13,704 nt of DNA from CAZFLM01 sp964519955 (GCA_964519955.1 CAZFLM010000124.1:1-13704); one strand, 5' to 3'. Counted from the first letter of the stretch, positions 5,643 to 13,159 are shown. Notes: generated by a model not told the origin, from the letters alone. A program made the numbers and translations.

Positions 5643-7736
5643 CTATTCGGCCAGAAACTCCCAGTGGAACGCGGCGAAGAGGCCGCTGGCGTTCTGCCAG
5701 GAGAAGTCGCGCCACTTCTTCGCGCCCCGGTTCACGGCCGTGTCCGGCAGGGCCTGCACCGCGTTGTAGAGGCCGTACACGTGCGCGAAGTACTCGTCCT
5801 GGATGGCCTTGGGCTTCGCCGCGCGCAGGGCCGCCACCAGCTCGGCCGCGCGCTTCCGCTCGGGGCCATCGGGCGCGGCCGCCGTCCACTCGGCGGTCTT
5901 CGCGAGCGTCGGTTGGCCGGAGATCGAGCGCAGCTCCTCGGCCTGGGCCCCGATGGTCGCCAAGCGGCGCAGCAGGTCGACGTACCAGCGCAGCGTGTCG
6001 CGGTAGGCCTGGGGGCTCGGAGCAACGGGCAGCTTGCGCGGGCCGGGCTGGACAGCGTCGAGCGCTTTCCCGGCATTCGCGAGGTGGGCAACCAGCTCAC
6101 CCTTCGGCCCGTGCCAGCCGCCGCCGCCCCAGTCGCCGGAGACCTCGGTGTACGGGAAGACCTGCTCCGCGACGCCCGGCGCGCCGAACGCCCAGCGCGA
6201 GAACCGGTCGACGATCTGCGCCTCGGTGAGCTTGGGGTTCCAGTAGGCCTCGGACGCCGCGAACGCCTGGATCGCGTTCAGCTTGGGCGTCATCGTGTAG
6301 TTGATGCCGCCCGCGAAGCCCCACTGCGTCTCCTTGAGGCGGCGGCTGATGATCTTGGCGACGCGGAAGCGGGGGATGACGGCGCCCTCGCCCTCGCTGG
6401 CCGCGTAGTCCCACGTGAGCGCCTGGTGCGTCTTGCGGATCTCGTCCACGTAGGCCCGCGACGATCCGCCGCCTCCGTCGCCATCGGACTCCGGGTTGAA
6501 ACCCATATTGATGCTGACGATCGTATCGCGCGGGAAACCGGGCAGCCGCTTCATCAGGTAGTCCATCGCCCGTTTCGCATGGTCCGGGCCGCCCTCCCAG
6601 CCGCTCAGCACGCCGCTGTGGTAGCCATCCCAGTTCGGCGCCGTCTTCAGCGCCTCGCCCCAGCCCCAGATCGGCGTGCCCCAGGTGCCCAGGTCGTACT
6701 GGAAGCGCCCGTGCGGCGCCGTGACCTTCACGATGTCGAGGCAGAGGTCGATGTAGGTCTCGTGGGTGCAGCCGTTGCGGTTGCAGCCTCCCGGGTCGCC
6801 GGGGAACACGCCGATGAGGTCCGCGTTGCTCAGGCGCTTGGCCCAGTACTCCCACATCGCCAGGATCTCGCGGCGCTCGGCGGGCAGGTTCGGGCAGTGG
6901 TAGTGCCACTCCGGCCCCATCGTGTTGACCGCCTGCAGCATCTCCACCTTGATGCCCAGCTTGTGGGCCTCGTCGATGACCCAGCGCATCTCGGCGGCGA
7001 CCTTGTCCCACACGCTGCCCTTCGGGGCCTTGAGCGCCTCCGGCGAGAACAAGGTGGGATACAGCCAGAACTCGAACGTGGTGTAGCGCATCGCCGCGAG
7101 CATCTCCAGGAAGGCCCGCCAGTCGTCGCGGCTCCAGCGCCCATTCGGCACGTCGTAGGCCGTGTTCAGGCCGAACGCGTTCTGCAGGTGCTCGGCGAAG
7201 TTGAAGTAGTACACGCGCACGGGGAAGTGGGGCGCATCGGTCAGGTCCGTCAGATCGGTGATCAGCGAGCCGACACCCTCGCCCGGGCGCAGGGAGCGCA
7301 GGACCTCGACGAGGCCGTAGCGGCAGCCGAGCGGCGTCTCGCCCCAGACGACCAGCCAGTCGCGCCCGTGCGGCCGGGCGATGCGGCGGATGGCGAAGCC
7401 CTGCGGCCCGACGGCCGGCGGCGCGAAGCCGGCCTTGGTCAGCCACGACGGGGGCTTGCCAGCGACTGCCACGAGCGCCGGGCCATCGTCGGGAAGTCTA
7501 CTTGCCACAGGCATCTCCACGCCGGCGGCCTGCTTCACGTACGCGTTGAGCTGCCCGACCGCGGTCTTGACCACGACCGCGCCCGCTCCCGCGACCCGAA
7601 CGACCACGTCGCACGCCGGCTTGCCGCCCTCCGTCAGAGCGAACCCGACCGATGCGTTCTCCGCCATCGCGTTGCCTCCCCAGATGCCTGCCGCGGCCAC
7701 CAGCATCGCCGCGATCGCCGATCCAAACATGCGCAT
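5643..7736 (-). CDS. exported TIM-barrel glycoside hydrolase-like protein with GH20/GH67-type N-terminal domain
   Basis: This protein of about 697 residues begins with a signal peptide whose likely cleavage is after A25 (GNAMA/EN), so it is exported. Residues of roughly 30-170 resemble the alpha/beta domain that precedes the barrel in alpha-glucuronidases (GH67) and hexosaminidases (GH20); WGETPLGCRYGLVEVLRSL is typical. A TIM-barrel-like region follows (PVRVYYFNFAEH, MRYTTFEFWLYPT, LGIKVEMLQAVNT, ADLIGVFPGDPGGC), then a helical C-terminal part. D314 in GDPGGC is a candidate active-site acid, but I cannot name the catalytic pair, so the enzyme class is open. An upstream in-frame extension exists (to 8246) but has no signal peptide at its start. 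ATG 7736 is preferred because GGGAGAGG (7750-7743) lies six bases upstream; ATG 7739 is nearly as good. Confidence 0.7.
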   Translation of the reverse strand: MRMFGSAIAAMLVAAAGIWGGNAMAENASVGFALTEGGKPACDVVVRVAGAGAVVVKTAVGQLNAYVKQAAGVEMPVASRLPDDGPALVAVAGKPPSWLTKAGFAPPAVGPQGFAIRRIARPHGRDWLVVWGETPLGCRYGLVEVLRSLRPGEGVGSLITDLTDLTDAPHFPVRVYYFNFAEHLQNAFGLNTAYDVPNGRWSRDDWRAFLEMLAAMRYTTFEFWLYPTLFSPEALKAPKGSVWDKVAAEMRWVIDEAHKLGIKVEMLQAVNTMGPEWHYHCPNLPAERREILAMWEYWAKRLSNADLIGVFPGDPGGCNRNGCTHETYIDLCLDIVKVTAPHGRFQYDLGTWGTPIWGWGEALKTAPNWDGYHSGVLSGWEGGPDHAKRAMDYLMKRLPGFPRDTIVSINMGFNPESDGDGGGGSSRAYVDEIRKTHQALTWDYAASEGEGAVIPRFRVAKIISRRLKETQWGFAGGINYTMTPKLNAIQAFAASEAYWNPKLTEAQIVDRFSRWAFGAPGVAEQVFPYTEVSGDWGGGGWHGPKGELVAHLANAGKALDAVQPGPRKLPVAPSPQAYRDTLRWYVDLLRRLATIGAQAEELRSISGQPTLAKTAEWTAAAPDGPERKRAAELVAALRAAKPKAIQDEYFAHVYGLYNAVQALPDTAVNRGAKKWRDFSWQNASGLFAAFHWEFLAE

Positions 7737-7757
7737 CATGCACCTCTCCCGCAGCGA

Positions 7758-7798
7758 GTTCCGCGCTGGGCGGAACATGTCCTGCACTCCGCCCAGCG
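7758..7798 (-). promoter_or_regulatory. mutually exclusive leader hairpins of the glycosidase mRNA
   Basis: Two strong stems share bases. CGCTGGGCGGA (7764-7774) pairs perfectly with TCCGCCCAGCG (7788-7798) over 11 bp with a 13-base loop. GTTCCGC (7758-7764) pairs perfectly with GCGGAAC (7770-7776) over 7 bp with a 5-base loop. They cannot form together. On the minus strand they lie just upstream of the GGGAGAGG ribosome site, so they could act as a switch in the 5' leader or stabilise the mRNA. No known riboswitch class is recognised. Confidence 0.45.
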
Positions 7799-7816
7799 TT
7801 CCGAGCCAGCGTGCAC

Positions 7817-7846
7817 TTGAACCGACAGTCCGAATGCGGGTAAAGT
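7817..7846 (+). promoter_or_regulatory. possible sigma70-type promoter for ech operon
   Basis: TTGAAC (7817-7822) and TAAAGT (7841-7846) are separated by 18 bases and each match the consensus at four of six positions. It is the best such pair I found by eye upstream of echA and would give a leader of roughly 190 bases. In GC-rich DNA such matches are weak evidence. Confidence 0.2.
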
Positions 7847-8040
7847 GTTTGGACACACTGAGGAGTTGCGAGCGGCCGACGGGGGCCAGCTCGAACTTGC
7901 TCCCGTCCGCGTTCTCACTCCAGGCCGTCCCGCTGTGAGACACCACGGGAACCTTGCTCCCGACCAGGCGGCCCTCCCCGCAGCCGCCGCGAAGATGCCG
8001 GCCCATCTCAACCACCGAGACCGCCGGCTGGACCGCCATT

Positions 8041-10125
8041 ATGGACCTGCCAATCGCCCTTCGTTCCGTGCCTCTTGGTGTTCTCTTCGCCGCACTCGTA
8101 CTCTTTCCCGTCGTAACCGGCCTCCTCTGCCTGGTCTTCCGCACTCCCACCGTTCGCACAGCAATCGTTCTCCCGACCACGTGGGTTCTGGCGGCCGCGG
8201 CGCTCGTGCTGTCCGGGCTGGCGCTGACGGGAAGCGGGGCGATCAACTGGGGGCCGGAGATCCTGGGCGCGCAGACGGTCTCTGGGGCGACGGCCGGTCA
8301 CACGGCGCCGACAGCGTCCTTCCCGCTCGGCTCGGTCGCCACGGTGATCAGCCTGATCTTGCTGATCTACGTCTCGTTCCTTGGCGCCCAACGGCGCAGC
8401 CCGCTGCTCCTGCTGCTCGGCCTCGGGCAGTTCGCGGCGCTGGCATGGTTCGAGCTGGTGCACCCGGTGCACGTCGGGATCGTCACGTTCGCGCAAGGCT
8501 TGCGCGATTCGGGCGTCCGGATGGAGATGATGGACGGCGGGGCGTTGTTCCACGTGGACTGGCTGAGCGTGGTGATGGTGTGCATCGTCTCGATCATCGG
8601 CTCCATCATCGTGGTCTACGCGCTGCCGTACATGAAGACCCACGAGGAGCAGCACCCGGTCACGCCGTCCAAGCAGCCGCGGTTCTTCTTCGTGATGCTG
8701 CTCTTCCTGGGCGCGATGAACGGCCTCGCGATGGCGGACGACCTGCGCTGGCTGCACCTCTTCTGGGAGATCACCACCCTCTGCAGCTTCTTCCTGATCG
8801 GGCATGACGGCACCGAGGAGGCGAAGACCAGCGCCTACCGCGCCCTGTGGATGAACATGCTGGGCGGCGCGGGCTTCGTGGGCGGGCTCATCCTGCTTCC
8901 GCACGAGCTGCACACCTACTCGGTTCAGCAAGTGCTCGCCTCGACCACTGGCAGCGTCGCGGCGCCCGTCTTGCTGCTCGGGCTGGCGTGCCTCTGCTTT
9001 GCGGGCTTCACCAAGAGCGCACAGCTTCCGTTCGGCGGGTGGCTCCTGGGAGCGATGGTCGCCCCGACGCCGGTCTCCGCGCTGCTCCACTCCAGCACGA
9101 TGGTGAAGGCGGGGGTCTACCTCGTGATGCGGTTCGCGCCGGCGTTCCACGGCACGACGTTGAGCAACTTCGTCGTGCTGGCCGGCGGTTTCACCTTCGC
9201 CGCGACGGCGCTGCTGGCGATCGGGCAAACCAACGCCAAGCGCGTTCTGGCCTACTCGACAATATCCAACCTCGGTCTCATCATCGCCTGCGCCGGGCTG
9301 AACACGCCCCTGTCGATGGTTGCCGCCATGCTGCTGCTCATCTTCCATGCCGGCTCGAAGGCGCTGCTCTTCCTCTGCACGGGCACGGTGGAGCACCACA
9401 TCCGCAGCCGCGACATCGAGGATATGTACGGCCTCGTGACGCGGATGCCCTACACGACCGCGCTGATGGCCATCGGCATCCTCTCGATGCTGCTGCCGCC
9501 GTTCGGCTTCCTGATCGCCAAGGTTGCCGCCATCGAAGCCGCCATGACGCTGCCGATCGCGCTAGCGCTGCTGGTGCCGGGCAGCGCGCTCACCGTGGTC
9601 TTCTGGGTGAAGTGGATTGGGCGCCTCGTGTCGGTGAGGCCGGGCGAGGATATCGTACCGGAGCGGCTCCCGTCGATGGAGGCGGGTCCGCTCCTTTTGC
9701 TGACGGGTGGCGCCATCGCGTCCGTGCTGCTGATCATGCCGCTGGTCAGCTACGTCGTCGAGCCCGCCGTGCTGGAGTACCAAACCGTCGTCGCGGGGGC
9801 AGCCTCTGCCACGCTCCCGCCACTCATGAGCGTGCTGAACGTGCCGTGGTGGCCGATCATCGGCGTGCTGACGGCGGCCGTCCTGGTCCCGCTCTGGCTC
9901 GCCGGGATCGGCAAAGAGCGCAGGGCCTCGGCGTACCTCTGTGGCGAGCAGACGGCTGGCGAGGTGACCTCCTTCTTGACCGTGGCCGACGAGCCCTCCC
10001 GGATGTCGCTCCGCGCGGCCTACTTCGAGAGCTGGGTGGGCGAAAACAAGCACCGCGTCTGGATGGCCAGCGTGGCGACGGTGCTGATCGTGCTGGTCTT
10101 CGCATCTTCCTGGTCGGTCCGGTAG
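8041..10125 (+). CDS. echA: energy-converting hydrogenase membrane subunit EchA (NuoL/antiporter-like)
   Basis: This 694-residue polytopic membrane protein belongs to the proton-translocating antiporter-like family (NuoL/M/N, MrpA/D). Characteristic channel residues are present: E243 in WEITTLCSFFLIG, K325 in GFTKSAQLPFGGWL followed by the family signature AMVAPTPVSALLHSSTMVKAG, and K440 in HAGSKALLFLC. These buried Glu and Lys residues carry ions through the membrane arm in this superfamily. Being first in an operon of hydrogenase subunits identifies it as EchA. A hydrophilic segment near the C-terminus (CGEQTAGEVTSF...ESWVGENKHR) precedes a last helix. The start ATG 8041 immediately precedes a hydrophobic N-terminus; no clear ribosome site is seen, so this gene may use weak or leaderless initiation. 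It ends ten bases before echB. Confidence 0.9.
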   Translation: MDLPIALRSVPLGVLFAALVLFPVVTGLLCLVFRTPTVRTAIVLPTTWVLAAAALVLSGLALTGSGAINWGPEILGAQTVSGATAGHTAPTASFPLGSVATVISLILLIYVSFLGAQRRSPLLLLLGLGQFAALAWFELVHPVHVGIVTFAQGLRDSGVRMEMMDGGALFHVDWLSVVMVCIVSIIGSIIVVYALPYMKTHEEQHPVTPSKQPRFFFVMLLFLGAMNGLAMADDLRWLHLFWEITTLCSFFLIGHDGTEEAKTSAYRALWMNMLGGAGFVGGLILLPHELHTYSVQQVLASTTGSVAAPVLLLGLACLCFAGFTKSAQLPFGGWLLGAMVAPTPVSALLHSSTMVKAGVYLVMRFAPAFHGTTLSNFVVLAGGFTFAATALLAIGQTNAKRVLAYSTISNLGLIIACAGLNTPLSMVAAMLLLIFHAGSKALLFLCTGTVEHHIRSRDIEDMYGLVTRMPYTTALMAIGILSMLLPPFGFLIAKVAAIEAAMTLPIALALLVPGSALTVVFWVKWIGRLVSVRPGEDIVPERLPSMEAGPLLLLTGGAIASVLLIMPLVSYVVEPAVLEYQTVVAGAASATLPPLMSVLNVPWWPIIGVLTAAVLVPLWLAGIGKERRASAYLCGEQTAGEVTSFLTVADEPSRMSLRAAYFESWVGENKHRVWMASVATVLIVLVFASSWSVR

Positions 10126-10135
10126 GGCGCACACC

Positions 10136-11035
10136 ATGAACAACGTCCTCATTTCGGCGATCGCGATCGTGGCGGCCCCATTCCTGGGTGGGTTCTTGTT
10201 CGGCGTCGACCGGCGCATCACCGCCCGGATGCAGCGGCGCATGGGTCCGCCACTCCTGCAGCCGTTCTATGACTTCTTCAAGCTGTGGGGCAAGGAGCGC
10301 ATCGCCTGCAACCGGTTCCAGATGGTCAGTGTGTCCGTGTACCTGGCCGCGATGGTGCTGAGCCTCGTGATGCTGGTGACGGGGCAGGACCTGCTGGCGC
10401 TGCTCTTTGTGCTGGCCGTCGGCAGCATCTCCCTGATCCTGGGCGCCTTCAGCGTCAAGTCGCCGTACAGTCAGATAGGCGCGCAGCGAGAGGTCATCGC
10501 GCTGCTGGCGTATGAGCCGATGCTCGTCCTGATGGTCGTCGCGGCGTACCAGGTGGTGGCTCAGGCCAATGGCGGTGCGGGCAGCTTCCTCGGCTCCGCC
10601 GTGCTTCAGCTCGATCGGCCGCTCCTGCTCTCGCTCCCGCTCTTTTGGGTGACGCAGACGATCGTGATGGGCATCAAGATGCAGAAGTCGCCCTTCGACA
10701 TCGGCGGCTCGCATCACGCGCATCAGGAGCTGGTTCGCGGGATCTACACCGAGTTCTCGGGCCGCCAGTTGGCGCTGATCGAGCTGGCGCACTGGTACGA
10801 GTTGGTGCTGCTGCTGGGCTTTGTCGTCCTGCTGTGGCACACGAACCTGATCATCGGCGTGGTGCTGGCCCTGGCCTCGCTCTTCGCCATCATCCTGCTC
10901 GACAACGTGACGGCGCGTCTCACCTGGCGCTGGATCGTTCAGTTCGCGTGGACCTCCGGCCTGGCGCTGGCGTTCGTGAACCTCGCCGCGCTCTACGTGG
11001 TCCCGCTGTTGTCGTCGTCGGGAGGAGCGCACTGA
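10136..11035 (+). CDS. echB: energy-converting hydrogenase membrane subunit EchB (NuoH-like)
   Basis: This 299-residue membrane protein has about eight hydrophobic segments and belongs to the NuoH/HycD/EchB family, which joins the soluble hydrogenase arm to the ion-pumping subunit. Recognisable conserved parts are RRMGPPLLQPFYDFFKLWGKE after the first helix and KMQKSPFDIGGSHHAHQELVRGIYTEFSG, a cytoplasmic loop rich in charged residues. That loop matches the region that in complex I lines the quinone cavity and carries key Glu residues. Hydrogenases of this group have no quinone site, and the loop is thought to relay the redox energy to the membrane. The ATG at 10136 follows the echA stop by ten bases with only a weak ribosome site. 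Its TGA overlaps the echC ATG by one base, suggesting translational coupling. Confidence 0.92.
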   Translation: MNNVLISAIAIVAAPFLGGFLFGVDRRITARMQRRMGPPLLQPFYDFFKLWGKERIACNRFQMVSVSVYLAAMVLSLVMLVTGQDLLALLFVLAVGSISLILGAFSVKSPYSQIGAQREVIALLAYEPMLVLMVVAAYQVVAQANGGAGSFLGSAVLQLDRPLLLSLPLFWVTQTIVMGIKMQKSPFDIGGSHHAHQELVRGIYTEFSGRQLALIELAHWYELVLLLGFVVLLWHTNLIIGVVLALASLFAIILLDNVTARLTWRWIVQFAWTSGLALAFVNLAALYVVPLLSSSGGAH

Positions 11036-11499
11036 TGGGTGTGATCGCCAAGTCGCGCGCGAAGTCGCCGTGGATCCTGCACTTCGACGCCGGCGCCTGC
11101 AATGGCTGCGACATCGAGGTGGCTGCGTGCCTGACGCCGGTCTACGACGTGGAGCGCTTCGGCATCCTCAACGTGGGCAACCCGAAGCACGCCGACGTGA
11201 TGGTGGTGACCGGGACGGTGAACCCGCGCAATGCTCGCGTGCTGAAGAACCTCTACGAACAGATGCCGGAGCCGAAGATGGTGGTCGCGGTCGGGGCGTG
11301 CGCGCTGTCGGGGGGCATGTTCCGCGAGTGCTACAACGTGCTGAAGGGGCTGGACAGCACCCTGCCGGTGGACGTCTACGTGCCGGGGTGCGCCCCGCGC
11401 CCGGAGGCGATTATCGAAGGCATCGTCATGGCGATGCAGAAGATGCCGGAGAAGCTCGCGGCGGTCGAGAAGAGCGCCGACGGCAAGGCCGAGGAGTAG
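11035..11499 (+). CDS. echC: hydrogenase small subunit EchC (NuoB-like, [4Fe-4S])
   Basis: This 154-residue soluble subunit holds the proximal [4Fe-4S] cluster next to the NiFe site. The four ligands are C22 and C25 (GACNGCD), C89 (GACALSGG) and C119 (VPGCAPRP), the standard pattern of the NuoB/EchC/HycG family. It lacks the twin-arginine signal and extra clusters of uptake hydrogenase small subunits, as expected for group 4 enzymes that face the cytoplasm. The start ATG overlaps the echB stop by one base, with GGAGGAG eight bases upstream, which is the strongest ribosome site in this operon together with that of echD. The C-terminal tail (EKSADGKAEE) is hydrophilic and probably flexible. It would pair with EchE to form the catalytic core. 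Confidence 0.93.
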   Translation: MGVIAKSRAKSPWILHFDAGACNGCDIEVAACLTPVYDVERFGILNVGNPKHADVMVVTGTVNPRNARVLKNLYEQMPEPKMVVAVGACALSGGMFRECYNVLKGLDSTLPVDVYVPGCAPRPEAIIEGIVMAMQKMPEKLAAVEKSADGKAEE

Positions 11500-11501
11500 G
11501 T

Positions 11502-11885
11502 ATGGAACAGGCACCGCAAGACCTGGTCGGCATCGCGAACGTCGAGGACGTCACCGTCGAGGGGTTGCTGCCGCGCGTGCGCCAGATCGCTGAGGCGAAC
11601 ATGCGGCCCATCACGACCACGTGCATCGATTCGGGCGACAACTTCGAGGTCCTGTATCACTTCGGCAAGGGCGCCGAGATGCTGCATCTGCGCCTGGTGG
11701 TGCCCAAAGACGCCGAGGTGCCCAGTATCAGCGATGTCTACTTCGGGGCGGTGCTCGCCGAGAACGAGATGGGCGAGATGTTCGGGATGAAGCTGACGGG
11801 CCTGGCGCTCGACTATCGCGGGCGCATGCTCCTCAGCGAAGACATCCCGCCAGCGCCAATGCTGAAGTCGAACTCAGTAGGGTAG
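11502..11885 (+). CDS. echD: hydrogenase subunit EchD (NuoC-like)
   Basis: This 127-residue soluble protein belongs to the NuoC/30-kDa family and scaffolds the large subunit; it carries no cofactor. Typical features are the segment FEVLYHFGKGAEMLHLRLVVPKDAEVPSISDVYFGAVLAENEMGEMFGMKLTG, where the ENEMGEMFG stretch matches the WxErExxDmfGi-like signature of the family. It is short, like other EchD proteins, and is separate from the large subunit, unlike the HycE/HyfG fusion of formate hydrogenlyase. It starts two bases after the echC stop, with GAGGAG just upstream inside the end of echC, so the two are translationally linked. The expected Asp-Tyr-Arg-Gly end motif is seen as LDYRGRMLLSED. After it comes a structured 78-base spacer before echE. 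Confidence 0.88.
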   Translation: MEQAPQDLVGIANVEDVTVEGLLPRVRQIAEANMRPITTTCIDSGDNFEVLYHFGKGAEMLHLRLVVPKDAEVPSISDVYFGAVLAENEMGEMFGMKLTGLALDYRGRMLLSEDIPPAPMLKSNSVG

Positions 11886-11887
11886 AC

Positions 11888-11936
11888 AGCCCCCGCCCCT
11901 CGCGGGAGGGGGCTGGCGGAGGGGGCGTGGTCCCCC
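11888..11936. promoter_or_regulatory. tandem GC-rich hairpins between echD and echE
   Basis: AGCCCCC (11888-11894) pairs with GGGGGCT (11908-11914), with an inner CCC/GGG stem across one mismatch. GGGGG (11921-11925) pairs with CCCCC (11932-11936) around a 6-base loop. They fill most of the 78-base gap between the echD stop and echE. They may act as a processing or partial termination site that sets the ratio of large subunit to the others, or they may be a dispersed intergenic repeat. Confidence 0.5.
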
Positions 11937-11963
11937 GGGTCAGAGCAGACGGGACAACGGTTC

Positions 11964-13043
11964 ATGGCAACGAAGACGGTCATACCATTCGGTCCGCAGC
12001 ATCCGGTTCTCGTGGAGCCGATCCAGCTCAAGCTGACGCTCCAGGACGAGACGGTGACCGAGGCGATACCGCATATCGGCTACGTGCACCGCGGCGTCGA
12101 GAAGGCCGGCGAGCGCCTCGACTACCAGCAGGACGTGTTCCTGGTGGAGCGCATCTGCGGCATCTGCAGCTTCCTGCACGCGCAGTGCTACTGCCAGGGC
12201 ATCGAGGAGATCCTGCGCCTCGAGGTGCCGACGCGCGCCCGGTTCCTGCGGGTCGTCTGGGGCGAGCTGCACCGGCTGCAGAGCTATCTGCTGTGGCTCG
12301 GCCTGTTCGCGGACTCGTTCGGCTACGAGAACCTGTTCATGAACTACTGGCGGGTCCGGGAGCGCGTCCTCGACCTGTTCGAGAAGACCTGCGGCAGCCG
12401 CGTGATCATCTCGACTTGCACTGTTGGCGGCACCCGGCGCGACATCAGCGCGGAGCACCTCGATGAGATCCTGGCCACGCTCAAGGACGTCGAGAAGGAG
12501 CTGAAGAAGCTCGCTCCCGCCACCACCGAGGATCGCTCGATCAAGCGCCGCCTCGTGGGCAAGGGCGTTCTCTCGAAGGAGCAGGCGATCGCGCTGGGCG
12601 CCGTGGGGCCGATGGCGCGCGCGAGCGGCGTGGTGGAGGACTCGCGCCTGCTGGGCTACGCTGCGTACCCCGAGGTGGGCTTCGAGGCGTACACCGAGGA
12701 GGGCGGCGACTGCTACGCTCGGACAGTCCTGCGCTGCCGCGAGGCTCAGCAGTCGATCGACCTGGTGCGGCGCGCCATCGAGAAGATGCCCGAGGGCGAC
12801 ATCATGAACCGTCCGCGAGCCCGCCCGAACGGCCGCGCCATCAGCCGGGTGGAGCAGCCGCGCGGCGAAGTCTTCTATCTGATCGTGGCGAACGGGACGA
12901 ACAAGCTGGAGCGGCTGCGCATCCGAACTCCCACCTTCGCCAACATTCCGCCGCTCGTGGCCATCATGCCGGGCTGCGAGTTCGCGGACGTCCCTGTCAT
13001 CACCGTGTCGATCGACCCGTGCATCAGTTGTACGGAGCGATAG
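11964..13043 (+). CDS. echE: [NiFe] hydrogenase large subunit EchE (group 4e)
   Basis: This 359-residue protein carries the catalytic NiFe(CN)2CO site that interconverts H2 with protons and electrons. Both ligand motifs are complete: RICGICSFLH with C65, C68 and H72 near the N-terminus, and DPCISCTER with C353 and C356 at the very C-terminus. Complex I NuoD subunits lack these cysteines, so this is a true hydrogenase. The protein stops right after the last motif (R359), so it has no C-terminal peptide to be removed by a maturation protease. I recall the same for EchE and CooH of other organisms. Other family segments are IPHIGYVHRGVEKAGE at the start and PRGEVFYLIVANGTNKLERLRIRTPTF near the end. 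No ribosome site is obvious before ATG 11964. The nickel and Fe ligands must be inserted by Hyp proteins coded elsewhere. Confidence 0.95.
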   Translation: MATKTVIPFGPQHPVLVEPIQLKLTLQDETVTEAIPHIGYVHRGVEKAGERLDYQQDVFLVERICGICSFLHAQCYCQGIEEILRLEVPTRARFLRVVWGELHRLQSYLLWLGLFADSFGYENLFMNYWRVRERVLDLFEKTCGSRVIISTCTVGGTRRDISAEHLDEILATLKDVEKELKKLAPATTEDRSIKRRLVGKGVLSKEQAIALGAVGPMARASGVVEDSRLLGYAAYPEVGFEAYTEEGGDCYARTVLRCREAQQSIDLVRRAIEKMPEGDIMNRPRARPNGRAISRVEQPRGEVFYLIVANGTNKLERLRIRTPTFANIPPLVAIMPGCEFADVPVITVSIDPCISCTER

Positions 13044-13053
13044 CCTGGGCCGC

Positions 13054-13136
13054 ACTAGCCTGGATCATGCACGAGTGCAGTGGTGGGATGGGCCTCCGTG
13101 CCCGTCCAGTGCCACTCATGAATAGGTCAGGCTAGT
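13054..13136. repeat. nested imperfect palindrome between echE and echF
   Basis: Outer arms ACTAGCCTG (13054-13062) and CAGGCTAGT (13128-13136) are perfect 9-base inverted repeats. Inside lie AGTGG (13079-13083) with CCACT (13112-13116), and at the centre hairpin copy C. The resulting 83-base element looks like a small MITE or REP-type unit. TAGCCTGG also occurs at 13041-13048, where it includes the echE stop codon. No target-site duplication is clear. Confidence 0.5.
13086..13107. repeat. hairpin repeat copy C
   Basis: GGATGGGC (13086-13093) pairs with GCCCGTCC (13100-13107) over 8 bp with one G-T pair, around the loop CTCCGT. The 22 bases are identical to copy D, which begins 52 bases later. 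The GGGC/GCCC stem and TCC loop centre are shared with copies A and B at 5.4-5.6 kb, but C and G have exchanged places at the loop edges. Confidence 0.65.
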
Positions 13137-13137
13137 A

Positions 13138-13159
13138 GGATGGGCCTCCGTGCCCGTCC
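13138..13159. repeat. hairpin repeat copy D
   Basis: This is an exact second copy of the 22-base hairpin of copy C (arms 13138-13145 and 13152-13159), in the same orientation. It lies about 85 bases before the start of echF. Flanking bases differ beyond the hairpin, so the hairpin itself is the repeated unit. Confidence 0.65.

Larger units (their letters stand above)
7737..8040. other. divergent spacer between glycosidase and ech operon
   Basis: This spacer of 304 bases has no gene that I can support. It holds the leader hairpins of the minus-strand glycosidase (7758-7798), that gene's ribosome site (7743-7750) and a possible plus-strand promoter (7817-7846). The stretch from about 7850 to 8040 has open frames but Pro/Arg-rich translations typical of GC-rich non-coding DNA. 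Both the glycosidase and the ech operon must be controlled from here or from within neighbouring sequence. Confidence 0.6.

Noticed and set aside
4015..5889. 624-residue minus-strand open frame across the GH-A-like and unknown genes
   Set aside because: It overlaps three better-supported genes and reads as low-complexity Arg/Ala/Gly sequence.
5562..7820. 752-residue plus-strand open frame opposite the large glycosidase
   Set aside because: The minus-strand frame has a signal peptide, a ribosome site and domain-like segments. The plus-strand frame is a shadow rich in Arg, Ala and Val.
7740..8246. 169-residue in-frame N-terminal extension of the glycosidase
   Set aside because: It would bury the clear signal peptide inside the protein and overlap the start of echA. 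The ribosome site at 7743-7750 supports the internal start.
13086..13159. CRISPR-like array from the two 22-base repeats
   Set aside because: There are only two copies in the spacer, each is a self-contained hairpin, related copies are scattered elsewhere, and no cas gene is present.
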